64,000 bases of DNA, taken from positions 1 to 64,000 of the forward strand of contig JAUXRX010000023.1 in assembly GCA_030681645.1 (NCBI GenBank), written 5' to 3'. Origin of the DNA: Archangium sp. Its GTDB lineage: Bacteria > Myxococcota > Myxococcia > Myxococcales > Myxococcaceae. The notes beneath the pieces are model-generated. The model was not told the DNA's origin and made no database searches. It saw only the letters and a list, made by a program, of their open reading frames with translations. Below are positions 15,690-24,247 of the stretch, in pieces; the first letter of the stretch is position 1, and every line of letters begins with the position of its first letter. Both the position numbers and the translations under genes were made by a program.

Positions 15690-18500
15690 GTGGCAAAGCA
15701 GCACCTCCTGCTGGTCGATGCTGACGCGAAGAGCCTTCGCGTCATGGAGGTCAGCCTCAAGAAGGCCGGCTTCCAGGTGACGACGGCCATCCACGGAAAG
15801 GACGCCCTCGAGAAGGTTCAGATCAGCCCGCCTGATCTGGTGCTGTCAGAGACGCGCATGCCCGAGATGGACGGGCTCGAGCTCTGCAAGGTCCTCAAGA
15901 GTGACGAGCGGTTTCGTCACATTCCGTTCGTCTTCCTCACCAATCAGAAGGCCGTCGAGTCGAAGGTGAAGGGCCTGGAGCAGGGCGCCGACGACTACCT
16001 GACCAAGCCCATCTACATCAAAGAGGTCGTCACCCGCGTGCGGATGATTCTCCAGAAGGTGGAGAAGGACCGCAGCGAGAAGAAGGAGACGAAGAACGGC
16101 TTCGTCGGAAACCTCTCCGACATGGGCGTCGTCGATCTCGTGCAGACGTTCGAGATCGGCCGCAAGACGGGCGTGATCAAGCTCGAGGGCGAGCGCGCCG
16201 GCGTCGTGTATTTCAAGGAAGGCCGCGTCGTCGATGCCGAGCTGGGCCGGTTGCGCGGCGAGAACGCGTTCTACCGGATGCTGAACACCTTCGAAGGCAA
16301 GTTCGAGGTGTCCTTCGTCCCCATCGATCGCGCCGAGCGCATCGAGGTCTCCACGCAGGGCCTGCTGATGGAAGGCATGCGCCGCCTCGACGAGTGGGGC
16401 CGCATGCTCGAGCAGCTGCCCCCGCTCGAGACGATCTTCGAGCTCGACTACTCGCAGCTGTCCGATCGGCTCGCCGAGATCCCCGACGAGGTGAACGGGC
16501 TGCTGCGCCTGTTCGACGGGCGCCGCAACCTGTCGCGCGTGGTCGACGACTCGGACTTCGAAGATCTCGCCGCGCTGGGCATCATCTCGAAGCTCTACTT
16601 CGAGGGCCTGATCAAGGAGGTCGGCGCGCCGCCAGCCGAGGCCGATCGTCCGCGCAAGCCGGGCATCGAGGAGTGGCTCAACACCGGCCCTGCTCCCACC
16701 GGTGGAGAAGCCGTGGGCCCGCCCTCGGTCACGCCTGCCGGCACCTTGCCGCCCGCCGTGCCGCCGGTGCCCGCGGTGGTGCCGCTGCCGCCCGCGGTGC
16801 CCGCGGTGGTGGAAGAGATCGAGGCCGCCGAGCCCGAGCTTCCCCCGATGCCGGTCGACGAAGAGCCCATCGAAGTACCGGTCGAGATCGAGCCCGCGGC
16901 CGTTCCGCTCCCGGGCTCGGCCGCGGCGTCAGCGCCGAAGGCCGAGGTGCACCGCTTCGAGCCCCGGCCGCGCGGGTCGACCCCGCCGCCAGCGCCTCCG
17001 GCGGTGCCGGCGGTGAGCATGCCCTCTCCGGTGCCCGCGGCCGCGCCCGCAGACACCCAGTTCCTCGTCGAGCAGCCCCCGCGCGAGCTCGAGCGTGCGC
17101 GACGGCAGTTGCTCGATCAGTGGGCCTCCATCGAGGGTGAGGGGCTCCAGACCAGCTCGTCGTGGGGCGCCACCTCGGGGTGGAACCGCTACGAGCCTCG
17201 CAACTCCCCCGCGCCTCAGCCCGCGCCGCCGCCGCCTGCACCGCCCGCGGCCCCGCCCGTGTTCGGTGGCGCGGCCCTCGAGCGCAGGGACCTGACCCCG
17301 GCGCCTCCGCGCGCGATCTCCCCGCCCGTCTCGCTGATGCCCCCGGAAGACCTGGTTCCGATCGAGCCGGTGTCCGAGACGGTGACGCCGGCGACCCGCA
17401 TTCCGACCCCGCCGGTGACGCCTCCCACGCCGCCGCCGGTGGCTGCCTTGCCCAGGCCGCCGGCACCGCCCCAGCCGCCGCCGCCCGCTCCTCCCCCCGC
17501 GGCGGTGGTGACACCGGTGGGCAAGCTCAGCGCGCCGAAGCCGCCCCCTCCTGCGCTCGAGGATCAATTCTTCAGCGACACCGAGGGCGCGAACTCCCAG
17601 CCGCTGTCGCTCGAGAACCCCATCCCCATTCGGGGCAATCGCACCTGGGCGCTGGTGATCATGGCAGGGCTCGCGCTGGGCATCATCGTGGGCATCATCA
17701 TCGCCAACGGCAGCCCGGGTGAGCAGCCGGAGACGATCGACTCCGGGGTGACCGTGGTGGTCGCGCCGGTCGACGCGGGTGAGCCCGAAGCAATCGACGC
17801 GGGCGAAGCGGTGATCGCGATCGTCCCGGAAGACCTGGTCGACGCGGGCGAAGCGCTGGTGGAAGCGCCGGCCGACGCCGGGGCCGTGGCCCTGGCCGCG
17901 AAGGACGCGGGCCTGGCCGTGGCGATCGCCGGGCTCGACGCGGGCGCCGCGGCGAAGGACGCCGGGCTCGCCATCGCCATGCTGGTGAAGGATGCGGGGC
18001 CTGCCGTGATCGACGCCGGCGTGCTCGCGGTGGCGGTGAAGGACGCTGGCGCTGCGATCGCCGTGGCCCCGAAGGACGCGGGCACCACCGTCGCCCTCGC
18101 CCCGAAGGACGGGGGCACCACCGCGGCCGTGCCTGACGACGCCGCGCTGGCGAAGCTGGTGGACGACGCCAAGGCGGCGCTGGTCGGCCAGAAGTACCGC
18201 AAGGCCGTCAACCTGTACCGCGAGGCGCTCAAGCTGCAGCCCGAAGACGCCACGCTCCGTTCCGGGCTGGGCATCGCCCTGGTCATGTCGGACATGGGGT
18301 ACAAGGAAGCGATTCCGTACCTGAAGGACGCGGTCAAGGACGACGCGGCCAACGCGCAGGCGTGGCTGGCGCTGGGCATCGCGTTCCAGAACCTGGGCCG
18401 GGACGGCGAGGCGAAGCAGCCCTACCGCGAGTTCCTCAAGCTCAAGCCCCGTGGCGCGCAGGCCGACGAAGTGCGTGCAGCGCTGCAGGCCATCCCCTGA
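15690..18500 (+). CDS. Pseudo-receiver / DUF4388 / transmembrane / TPR protein
   Basis: This 936-aa protein starts at GTG. Residues 1-125 are a CheY-like receiver ('HLLLVDADAKS', 'VFLTNQKA', 'DYLTKPIY'). The phospho-acceptor position in 'DLVLSETRMPEMDG' is Glu54 instead of Asp, and one acidic-pocket residue is Ala11, so it should not be phosphorylated normally. Residues ~130-320 carry a PATAN/DUF4388 module ('FVGNLSDMGVVDLVQTFE'). Then come a ~330-residue Pro-rich linker, one TM helix ('WALVIMAGLALGIIVGIII', ~652-674), a stretch rich in Asp-Ala-Gly repeats (~680-805) and C-terminal TPRs. Topology would put the receiver and PATAN in the cytoplasm and the TPRs outside the inner membrane. I infer a transmembrane scaffold or signalling role. 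Confidence 0.88.
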   Translation: MAKQHLLLVDADAKSLRVMEVSLKKAGFQVTTAIHGKDALEKVQISPPDLVLSETRMPEMDGLELCKVLKSDERFRHIPFVFLTNQKAVESKVKGLEQGADDYLTKPIYIKEVVTRVRMILQKVEKDRSEKKETKNGFVGNLSDMGVVDLVQTFEIGRKTGVIKLEGERAGVVYFKEGRVVDAELGRLRGENAFYRMLNTFEGKFEVSFVPIDRAERIEVSTQGLLMEGMRRLDEWGRMLEQLPPLETIFELDYSQLSDRLAEIPDEVNGLLRLFDGRRNLSRVVDDSDFEDLAALGIISKLYFEGLIKEVGAPPAEADRPRKPGIEEWLNTGPAPTGGEAVGPPSVTPAGTLPPAVPPVPAVVPLPPAVPAVVEEIEAAEPELPPMPVDEEPIEVPVEIEPAAVPLPGSAAASAPKAEVHRFEPRPRGSTPPPAPPAVPAVSMPSPVPAAAPADTQFLVEQPPRELERARRQLLDQWASIEGEGLQTSSSWGATSGWNRYEPRNSPAPQPAPPPPAPPAAPPVFGGAALERRDLTPAPPRAISPPVSLMPPEDLVPIEPVSETVTPATRIPTPPVTPPTPPPVAALPRPPAPPQPPPPAPPPAAVVTPVGKLSAPKPPPPALEDQFFSDTEGANSQPLSLENPIPIRGNRTWALVIMAGLALGIIVGIIIANGSPGEQPETIDSGVTVVVAPVDAGEPEAIDAGEAVIAIVPEDLVDAGEALVEAPADAGAVALAAKDAGLAVAIAGLDAGAAAKDAGLAIAMLVKDAGPAVIDAGVLAVAVKDAGAAIAVAPKDAGTTVALAPKDGGTTAAVPDDAALAKLVDDAKAALVGQKYRKAVNLYREALKLQPEDATLRSGLGIALVMSDMGYKEAIPYLKDAVKDDAANAQAWLALGIAFQNLGRDGEAKQPYREFLKLKPRGAQADEVRAALQAIP

Positions 18501-18511
18501 ACTCCTGAGCT

Positions 18512-18554
18512 CCCTCTCCCTGCGAAGAAGCGGGGAGAGGGTTGGGGTGAGGGG
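18512..18554. repeat. CCCTCTCCC palindromic interspersed repeat
   Basis: Arms CCCTCTCCC (18512-18520) and GGGAGAGGG (18533-18541) flank a 12-nt loop and are followed by TTGGGGTGAGGGG. The element fills the gap between the TPR protein stop and the tsaD start. It may act as a weak transcription barrier, but has no U-tract. Confidence 0.75.
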
Positions 18555-18576
18555 CGAACAGGTATAGAGCACCGGC

Positions 18577-19575
18577 GTGCTGTGCCTGGGCATCGAGACA
18601 TCCTGTGACGAGACGGCCGCCGCCGTGGTGCGAGACGGACGAGTCGCGCTCTCCGACGTGGTGTCCACCCAGATCGACATCCACCGCCGCTGGGGCGGAG
18701 TGATCCCCGAGCTCGCCAGCCGCAACCACGTGATCCAGGTGATGCCGGTGATCGACGAGGCGCTGACGAGAGCGCAGGTCACGTTGGATCAACTCGACGT
18801 CATCGCGGTCACCTCGGGCCCCGGCCTTCAAGGAGCGCTGCTCGTCGGCCTGCAGGTGGCGAAGTCGCTCGCGCTGGCCACGGGAAAACCGCTCGTCGGG
18901 GTCAACCACCTCGAAGGTCACCTGCTCGCCATCCGCCTCGCGGCCGATGCGCCAGAGCCGCCGTTCCTGGGGCTCGTCGTCTCGGGAGGCCACACCACGC
19001 TCTACGAAGTGCCCGCCTTCGGTACCTACAAGAAGCTGGGCACGACGCGCGACGACGCGGCGGGCGAGGCCTACGACAAGGTGGCGCGGCTGCTGGGGCT
19101 GCCGTACCCGGGTGGGCAGCCGATCGACGAGCTGGCGCAGAAGGGCGATCCGAAGGCGATCGCCTTCCCCCGCGCGCTCAAGAGCCACGAGGTGCTCGAC
19201 TGGAGCTTCTCGGGCCTGAAGACCTCGGTGCTGCACCACGTGCAGACGCACGGCGTGCCGACGGGCCAGGGCCTCGCCGATCTCTGCGCGTCCTTCCAGG
19301 AAGCGGTGGCCGACGCGCTGACGAAGAAGGTGATGCTGGGCGCGAAGAAGGCGGGCGCGAAGCAGCTGGTGCTCTGCGGCGGCGTGGCGGCCAACTCGCG
19401 CCTTCGCGGCCTGGCCCAGGAGCGCGCTGATGCCGCGGGCGTGAGGCTCTACCTGCCGCCGAAGCGGCTGTGCACCGACAACGGGGCGATGATCGCGGTC
19501 GCGGGCGCCGAGGCGTTCAAGCGCGGCGTGCGAGCCGATCTCTCCCTCAACGCAGATCCGTCCTGGAGGCTTTGA
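18577..19575 (+). CDS. tsaD: tRNA N6-adenosine threonylcarbamoyltransferase TsaD
   Basis: TsaD (Gcp/Kae1) transfers the threonylcarbamoyl group from TC-AMP to A37 of ANN-decoding tRNAs, together with TsaB and TsaE. The 332-aa protein has the expected 'LGIETSCDETAAAVV' opening, the iron-binding pair in 'SRNHVIQVMP' and 'VNHLEGHLLA', and 'VVSGGHTTLYEV', 'AGEAYDKVARLLGLPYPGG' and 'CTDNGAMIAVAG'. Length matches the family. The start is GTG, just past the interspersed repeat. It is followed two bases after its stop by rsmA, so the two form an operon of tRNA and rRNA modification genes. Confidence 0.97.
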   Translation: MLCLGIETSCDETAAAVVRDGRVALSDVVSTQIDIHRRWGGVIPELASRNHVIQVMPVIDEALTRAQVTLDQLDVIAVTSGPGLQGALLVGLQVAKSLALATGKPLVGVNHLEGHLLAIRLAADAPEPPFLGLVVSGGHTTLYEVPAFGTYKKLGTTRDDAAGEAYDKVARLLGLPYPGGQPIDELAQKGDPKAIAFPRALKSHEVLDWSFSGLKTSVLHHVQTHGVPTGQGLADLCASFQEAVADALTKKVMLGAKKAGAKQLVLCGGVAANSRLRGLAQERADAAGVRLYLPPKRLCTDNGAMIAVAGAEAFKRGVRADLSLNADPSWRL

Positions 19576-19577
19576 CG

Positions 19578-20393
19578 ATGGCTGAACACCCCAGGGACAT
19601 GCTCAAGCGGTTGCACCTGCAGCCCAAACACAGCTGGGGCCAGAACTTCCTCTCGGACGATCGGGTGCTCGAGCGCATCGCCGAAGAGGCGCTGCTGAGG
19701 CCGGGCGAGGCGTGCCTCGAGCTGGGGCCCGGGTTGGGTCACCTCACCCGCTTCCTCCTCGAGACCGGCGCGAAGGTGACCGCGGTCGAGCGCGATCGCG
19801 ACATGGTGAAGGCGCTCAACGCCCAGAAGCTCGAGGGGCTGACGCTGGTCGAGGGCAACGCCGCCGAGATCGACTTCGCGAAGGCTGCGCAGGCGGACCA
19901 GGTGGTGGTGGTGGGAAACCTGCCGTACCACCTGTCGAGCCCGATCCTCTTCGAGGTGCTGGACCAGGCCGATCACGTGCCGCGCGCGGTCTTCACCCTG
20001 CAGAAAGAAGTGGTCGAGCGGGTGGCCGCCGAGCCGGGGACGCGCGAGTCGGGCGTGCTCACGGTGATGCTGGCGCTGCGCTTTCGCGTGGAGAGCGCGT
20101 TCGAGGTGCCGGCCGACCTGTTCCACCCGCCGCCGAAGGTGGACTCCGCGGTGCTCAAGCTGACGCGCCTGCCGAAGCCGCGCGCCGAGGTGAAGGACGA
20201 GCTCCGCTTCCGCAAGGTGGTGAAGGCGGGCTTCGCGCAGCGGCGCAAGACCTTGAGCAACTCGCTCAAGACCGAGAAGACGCTCACCACCGACTGGGGG
20301 CCGGTGCTGGAGAAGGCGGGGGTCGACGGCCAGCGCCGCGCCGAGACCCTCTCGGTCGAAGAGTTCGCCGCCATCGAGCGGGCGCTGGGCTGA
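19578..20393 (+). CDS. rsmA: 16S rRNA dimethyladenosine transferase RsmA (KsgA)
   Basis: RsmA dimethylates two adjacent adenosines in the 3' hairpin of 16S rRNA. The 271-aa protein has 'PKHSWGQNFLSDDRVLERI' at the N-terminus, the SAM site 'CLELGPGLGHLTRFL', the acidic 'VERDRDM' and the catalytic 'VVGNLPYHLSSPILF' (NLPY). The C-terminal helical domain includes 'VDSAVLKLTRL' and 'AGFAQRRKTLSNSL'. The ATG at 19578 lies two bases after the tsaD stop; longer in-frame extensions into tsaD lack family similarity. Confidence 0.97.
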   Translation: MAEHPRDMLKRLHLQPKHSWGQNFLSDDRVLERIAEEALLRPGEACLELGPGLGHLTRFLLETGAKVTAVERDRDMVKALNAQKLEGLTLVEGNAAEIDFAKAAQADQVVVVGNLPYHLSSPILFEVLDQADHVPRAVFTLQKEVVERVAAEPGTRESGVLTVMLALRFRVESAFEVPADLFHPPPKVDSAVLKLTRLPKPRAEVKDELRFRKVVKAGFAQRRKTLSNSLKTEKTLTTDWGPVLEKAGVDGQRRAETLSVEEFAAIERALG

Positions 20394-20433
20394 CAACCTG
20401 CACTCCACCTGATTCGCCGGGGGTCCTCCACAC

Positions 20434-21894
20434 ATGCGTTCTGCCATTCCCTTGTCGGTCGTCGTCTTCCTGCTGGCCGGCTGTCCCGAGGCCCCGGCCT
20501 CCCAGGGCGTTCCAGGGCCCGTGGGTCCGGTCGGTCCTGCAGGGCCGAGTGGTCAGCGCGGCGACAAGGGCGATCCGGGTGATGCGGGCCCGGCCGGGCC
20601 GGCTGGACCGGCTGGACCCGAAGGACCGCAGGGGCCTCAAGGTGTCCAGGGCGCGCCCGGGCAGGTGCTGGTCCTCGACGGCGGAGTCGTCAGTGGCCCT
20701 CCCGGGGCCTCCGTCACGGTGACTCCCATCGCCGCGGGGGCCGCGTGCCCGGCTGGAGGCATTCGGGTGACGCAGGTGTCTGACGGCGGCATCAGCACGG
20801 TGTGCAACGGCACCTCGGTGACGGCGACGCTGCTCGCGTCGATGAGCGTGCAGTGCCCCGCGGGTGGGGTGCTGCTCTCCCAGCCCGACGGCGGCGCGCT
20901 CGCGGTGTGTAACGGGCAGGTCGGGGCTCAGGGCGCGACCGGCTTGACGGGTCCAGCGGGCGCGACCGGCGCTCAGGGGCCGCAGGGCGTGCAGGGCGCG
21001 CCCGGGGTCGCGGGTCCTCCGGGGGCGCAGGGCGCAACGGGTGCAACGGGTGCAACAGGGGCGACGGGTGCCCAGGGTCCGCAGGGAACGCAGGGCATAC
21101 CGGGGATTGCCGGTCCTCCCGGCGCGACGGGAGCGCAGGGCCCCGCGGGGCCTCCGGGAGCGGTCCTGCTCGTCGACGGCGGCCTGCCGGGCGGCGTGAG
21201 TGATCGGGTCGACTTCGCCGGCTTCACCACGGCGACGTCCAACGGCGCCATGGGCGGCACTCCGGGTGCGAACGCGCTGTGCAACGCCGAGTTCGCGGGC
21301 TCGTACTTCTGCCCCGAGAGCGATTACCGCCTCGCGGAGACGGGGCTCGCGCCGGCCTCCACCGCGTGGATCGACGATCCCCGCAGCGCCTCGGGTTCAC
21401 GCACCAGCTTCCGCTGCGACAACGGTACCGGCATCAGCTGGAGCTCGGGCAGCGTCGGCGACAACGGGTTCTCGCTGAGCACCATCGGCGGCACGGCCTA
21501 CGTGGCGTGCGATCAGGTCAAGCCGCTGGCGTGCTGCCGGCGCAACGCGCGGGTGGTGGTGCGTGGCCTCACCACGATGACCTTCACCGGCAACCTCGGA
21601 GGCGTTCCCGGCGCGAACGCGAAGTGCAGCGCCGAGTTCCCCGGCTCGTTCTTCTGCCCCGAGAGCGACTACCGCCTCGGCGAGACGTCCATCGCCCCCG
21701 GCACCTCGGCGTGGATCGACGACCCCCGCAGCGCCTCAGGCAGCCGCACCAGCTTCCGCTGCGACAACGGCACCGGCATCTCGTGGAGCTACGGCGGCGC
21801 CGCCGACAACGGCTTCTCGCTCGGGCCCACCGGCGGCACGGCCTACGTGACGTGCGACCTGGTCAAGCCGCTGATGTGTTGCCAGTTCCGCTGA
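20434..21894 (+). CDS. Collagen-like lipoprotein with duplicated C-terminal domain
   Basis: This 486-aa protein has a lipoprotein signal ending in 'FLLAGC', so Cys17 should be lipidated. Two Gly-X-Y collagen-like tracts follow (about residues 25-75 and 165-250, e.g. 'GPVGPVGPAGPSGQRGDKG'), separated by a ~90-residue segment with paired Cys. The C-terminus holds two tandem ~100-residue copies of one domain. Each begins 'GxMGGTPGANALCNAEF' or a close variant, then has 'YFCPESDYRL', 'AWIDDPRSASGSRTSFRCD' and a terminal CC pair. This resembles DUF1554-like or other carbohydrate/peptide-binding surface domains, but I cannot assign it firmly. It is probably a trimeric stalk carrying C-terminal binding heads. 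Confidence 0.85.
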   Translation: MRSAIPLSVVVFLLAGCPEAPASQGVPGPVGPVGPAGPSGQRGDKGDPGDAGPAGPAGPAGPEGPQGPQGVQGAPGQVLVLDGGVVSGPPGASVTVTPIAAGAACPAGGIRVTQVSDGGISTVCNGTSVTATLLASMSVQCPAGGVLLSQPDGGALAVCNGQVGAQGATGLTGPAGATGAQGPQGVQGAPGVAGPPGAQGATGATGATGATGAQGPQGTQGIPGIAGPPGATGAQGPAGPPGAVLLVDGGLPGGVSDRVDFAGFTTATSNGAMGGTPGANALCNAEFAGSYFCPESDYRLAETGLAPASTAWIDDPRSASGSRTSFRCDNGTGISWSSGSVGDNGFSLSTIGGTAYVACDQVKPLACCRRNARVVVRGLTTMTFTGNLGGVPGANAKCSAEFPGSFFCPESDYRLGETSIAPGTSAWIDDPRSASGSRTSFRCDNGTGISWSYGGAADNGFSLGPTGGTAYVTCDLVKPLMCCQFR

Positions 21895-21897
21895 AGG

Positions 21898-23061
21898 CTA
21901 CACGGGCAGCTCGGGCGGCGGAGGCGAGTCGTCCCAGATGCCGATCCACTCGGCCTCGAGGGCCGAGTCATGAAACAGCAGCCAGCTGCGCTTCGGCAGC
22001 CGGCCAGCCCGAAGGGCTTCACGTATTGCCGGAACGGCCTTCTTGACGTCGAGCAGCGCCAGTTCGACGTACGAGTAACGGAGTCCGGTGCCACCACCGA
22101 TCACCGCTCCGAGGTCCTTCGCCAGGGCGTTCTCCAGCGCGTCCTGGATCTCGCCCCTGTCGGCGAAGCCCTGCGGGTCGAGGCCTTCACTGCCGTCCAT
22201 CTTGAGGTAGCAAAACGTCTCGCCACACCGACTGAAGCGCTCCGAAGCGAACGGGAGATCCGAGTGTGCTCGCTGCCACATGGGGAGGAAGGCGGTCGTG
22301 CCGACGAGAAGGTCGTCCTGCCGACGGTAATCGGACTTCTCCTCCGGAGTGAGTTCGAGGACGAAGTGCTTTCTCTCGGACATCGACTCGAGCATCGTCT
22401 GCGCAGGCAAACGATGGCGGCCGAGGAGCGACGTGAACTCAGCCGGCAGTTTGCCCAGGGCGTTGAGCTTCGCGCCGGGTGGGCTCGTGGACTCCACCTC
22501 GATGGCGTCCACGAAGGTGTCCATCAGGTGTTCTCCGAGAAGGGTCTCCGCAGCCACGAAGGCGGCCGCTCGCACCCCTTCCAAGCCGGCGACCGCCTTC
22601 GGGACCAGGAAGGTCAGGTCCACACCGAAGTCCTCGTTGCTGCTGAGCATCACGGTCCATCCGTCCAGGCTGATCGCGGTACGTCCCATGACCACGCGGC
22701 TCGCCGTCTCGAGCGGTGCCGCGAGCCGGCCCGTGTAGAACTCGAAGCCTGTGCCGACGGGTGCCCGCGCGAGCAGCGTTTCGACCAGCGGCCACAGGAA
22801 GCGGTCACGCTCGGGGGTGAAGACGAGCCTGTGTTTGCCGCCCTTCAGCGGAGGGCCGAACTCCCACATCAACCGTTCATCCACCGCGGACAGCTGACCC
22901 ATGAACTGAGGCACGTCGAATTTCAGTCCACGCGAGAAGCAGCCGTCGACTCTGTCTGCATGGCTGGCAAAGGCGGCCCACCACTCGTCAATGCGGTGGA
23001 GCGCCGCTTCGCGCTCCTCCTTCTCGTGGAGATTCCTGTCGTCGGTGAAGCGAAAGCGCAC
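21898..23061 (-). CDS. Hypothetical protein, 387 aa
   Basis: I do not recognise a family. The protein is soluble with no signal peptide or membrane helix. The N-terminal ~70 residues are helical and charged ('DEWWAAFASHADRVDG'), followed by mixed strand segments ('HRLVFTPERDRFLWPL', 'FGVDLTFLVPKAVAG'), and the C-terminus ends with 'AIREALRAGRLPKRSWLLF' and a Pro tail. The Glu-rich segment 'VEVESTSPPG' is unremarkable. It converges on the collagen-like gene with a 3-bp gap, and its start is about 50 bp from the stop of the lipoprotein gene at 23114. Codon use looks like its neighbours. Confidence 0.75.
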   Translation of the reverse strand: MRFRFTDDRNLHEKEEREAALHRIDEWWAAFASHADRVDGCFSRGLKFDVPQFMGQLSAVDERLMWEFGPPLKGGKHRLVFTPERDRFLWPLVETLLARAPVGTGFEFYTGRLAAPLETASRVVMGRTAISLDGWTVMLSSNEDFGVDLTFLVPKAVAGLEGVRAAAFVAAETLLGEHLMDTFVDAIEVESTSPPGAKLNALGKLPAEFTSLLGRHRLPAQTMLESMSERKHFVLELTPEEKSDYRRQDDLLVGTTAFLPMWQRAHSDLPFASERFSRCGETFCYLKMDGSEGLDPQGFADRGEIQDALENALAKDLGAVIGGGTGLRYSYVELALLDVKKAVPAIREALRAGRLPKRSWLLFHDSALEAEWIGIWDDSPPPPELPV

Positions 23062-23113
23062 GCCTCAGCTTCGCGTGCAGAAAACCCGGGGGCCAGTGCT
23101 TTGGCGCGGGCGT

Positions 23114-24247
23114 TCAGCGCACCTGCTTCGGTCCGAGGGTCTCGAGCACGAGCCACCACGAATCACCGACGCGCGAGGCGCCGACAGCGAGGCCCTGGAC
23201 GTCGGCCTTGAGGAGAAACGCCGCTTCGCTGGGCCGATCGATCGCGGCCAACGCCTCGCTGTTCCCGTGCTCGCCGTCCCGCGCCTTGTACTTCCAGTTC
23301 ACCACCAGGTAGCCGGCCGCGCGCAGCGCCGCTTCGCTGTCCGCCGGTGATTCTGCGCGGAGCTCTGCGCGGCGCCTCACGATCGCGTCTGCCGCTGGAT
23401 CGCTCTCGAGGGGCGCGAGGCCAGCCTGGGCTCGCACCTGCTGCGCCCACGCGCGCGCCGCCACTTCGAGCTCCGCGGGCGTGCTGCCAACCTCGAGCGG
23501 CACGTCTTCCACTCCACCGACCAACAACGGCACCAACATGGTCGGGCCCTTGTCCTCCGAGAACCTGAGCTCCAGCCAGTAGCGCCCCGGCGTCGAGGGG
23601 ACGGTCAGCTGCTGGGGTTCCCAGGCACCGCGCTGGTCGACCAGCGCCAGCCGCGGCTCGCGCTCGCCCGGGGCGTACACCTGGACAGCGCCGTCGTGGA
23701 CGCCGGCGACGGTGCCCTTGAGGGTGATCACCTCACCGGGCTTCGGCTGGCGGGGGATCGGCTCGAGGACCAATCGCGAATCAGCGAGCAGGAGCACCTG
23801 GGCGGTGGGCGTGGGCCCGGAAGCGCGCGCGATGCCGAAGCTCTTGCCGCCGAGGTCCTTCACCTTCGCGAGCTCCTCTTCCAGCATCTCGTCGAGCCGC
23901 ATCACCCGTTGGTTCGAGCCGGTGACCCAGCCCGCCCAGAGGCGGTGATACCCGGCGGCGATGCCGTGTCGCCGCAAGAGCCAGCGGAGATAGGTGGCGG
24001 GCGGGACCTCGTGCCAGAGCCGGTAGTCTTCGGCGAGCACCCGGGCGACTTCGTCGAGCCTCGCGTCGTGCACGAGGCCCTGCCCCCGGCCCGCGGCGAG
24101 CACCCGGTTGGACAGGGCCGAGGCGCCGCCGTCCGCCAGGCTTCGATACTCCTGCGCCGCCGGCACTTGTCCGGGCCCCGGAAAGCGGTGCACGCAGCTG
24201 ACGCACAGCAACGCCGCCAGGCTCCAGCTCGCTCGGCGCAAGGTCAC
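23114..24247 (-). CDS. Lipoprotein of unknown function
   Basis: A 377-aa protein starting at GTG, with a lipoprotein signal ('SLAALLCVSC', lipobox LCVSC). The middle contains 'VLLLADSRLVLEPIPRQPKPG' and 'GRYWLELRF', suggesting an Ig-like or beta-sandwich segment. The C-terminal ~130 residues ('AWAQQVRAQAGLAPLESDP') recall the first helix of a CAP/SCP-type domain, but the later CAP signatures are not obvious, so this is a weak suggestion. The start overlaps the methyltransferase stop as GTGA (24244-24247), and no recognisable similarity continues into the longer upstream frame. It is the last gene of a four-gene leftward operon. Confidence 0.75.
   Translation of the reverse strand: MTLRRASWSLAALLCVSCVHRFPGPGQVPAAQEYRSLADGGASALSNRVLAAGRGQGLVHDARLDEVARVLAEDYRLWHEVPPATYLRWLLRRHGIAAGYHRLWAGWVTGSNQRVMRLDEMLEEELAKVKDLGGKSFGIARASGPTPTAQVLLLADSRLVLEPIPRQPKPGEVITLKGTVAGVHDGAVQVYAPGEREPRLALVDQRGAWEPQQLTVPSTPGRYWLELRFSEDKGPTMLVPLLVGGVEDVPLEVGSTPAELEVAARAWAQQVRAQAGLAPLESDPAADAIVRRRAELRAESPADSEAALRAAGYLVVNWKYKARDGEHGNSEALAAIDRPSEAAFLLKADVQGLAVGASRVGDSWWLVLETLGPKQVR

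Noticed and set aside
22349..22738. Plus-strand frames opposite the hypothetical gene at 21898-23061.
   Set aside because: Composition and codon pattern fit an antisense shadow; the minus-strand frame is longer and free of low-complexity bias.
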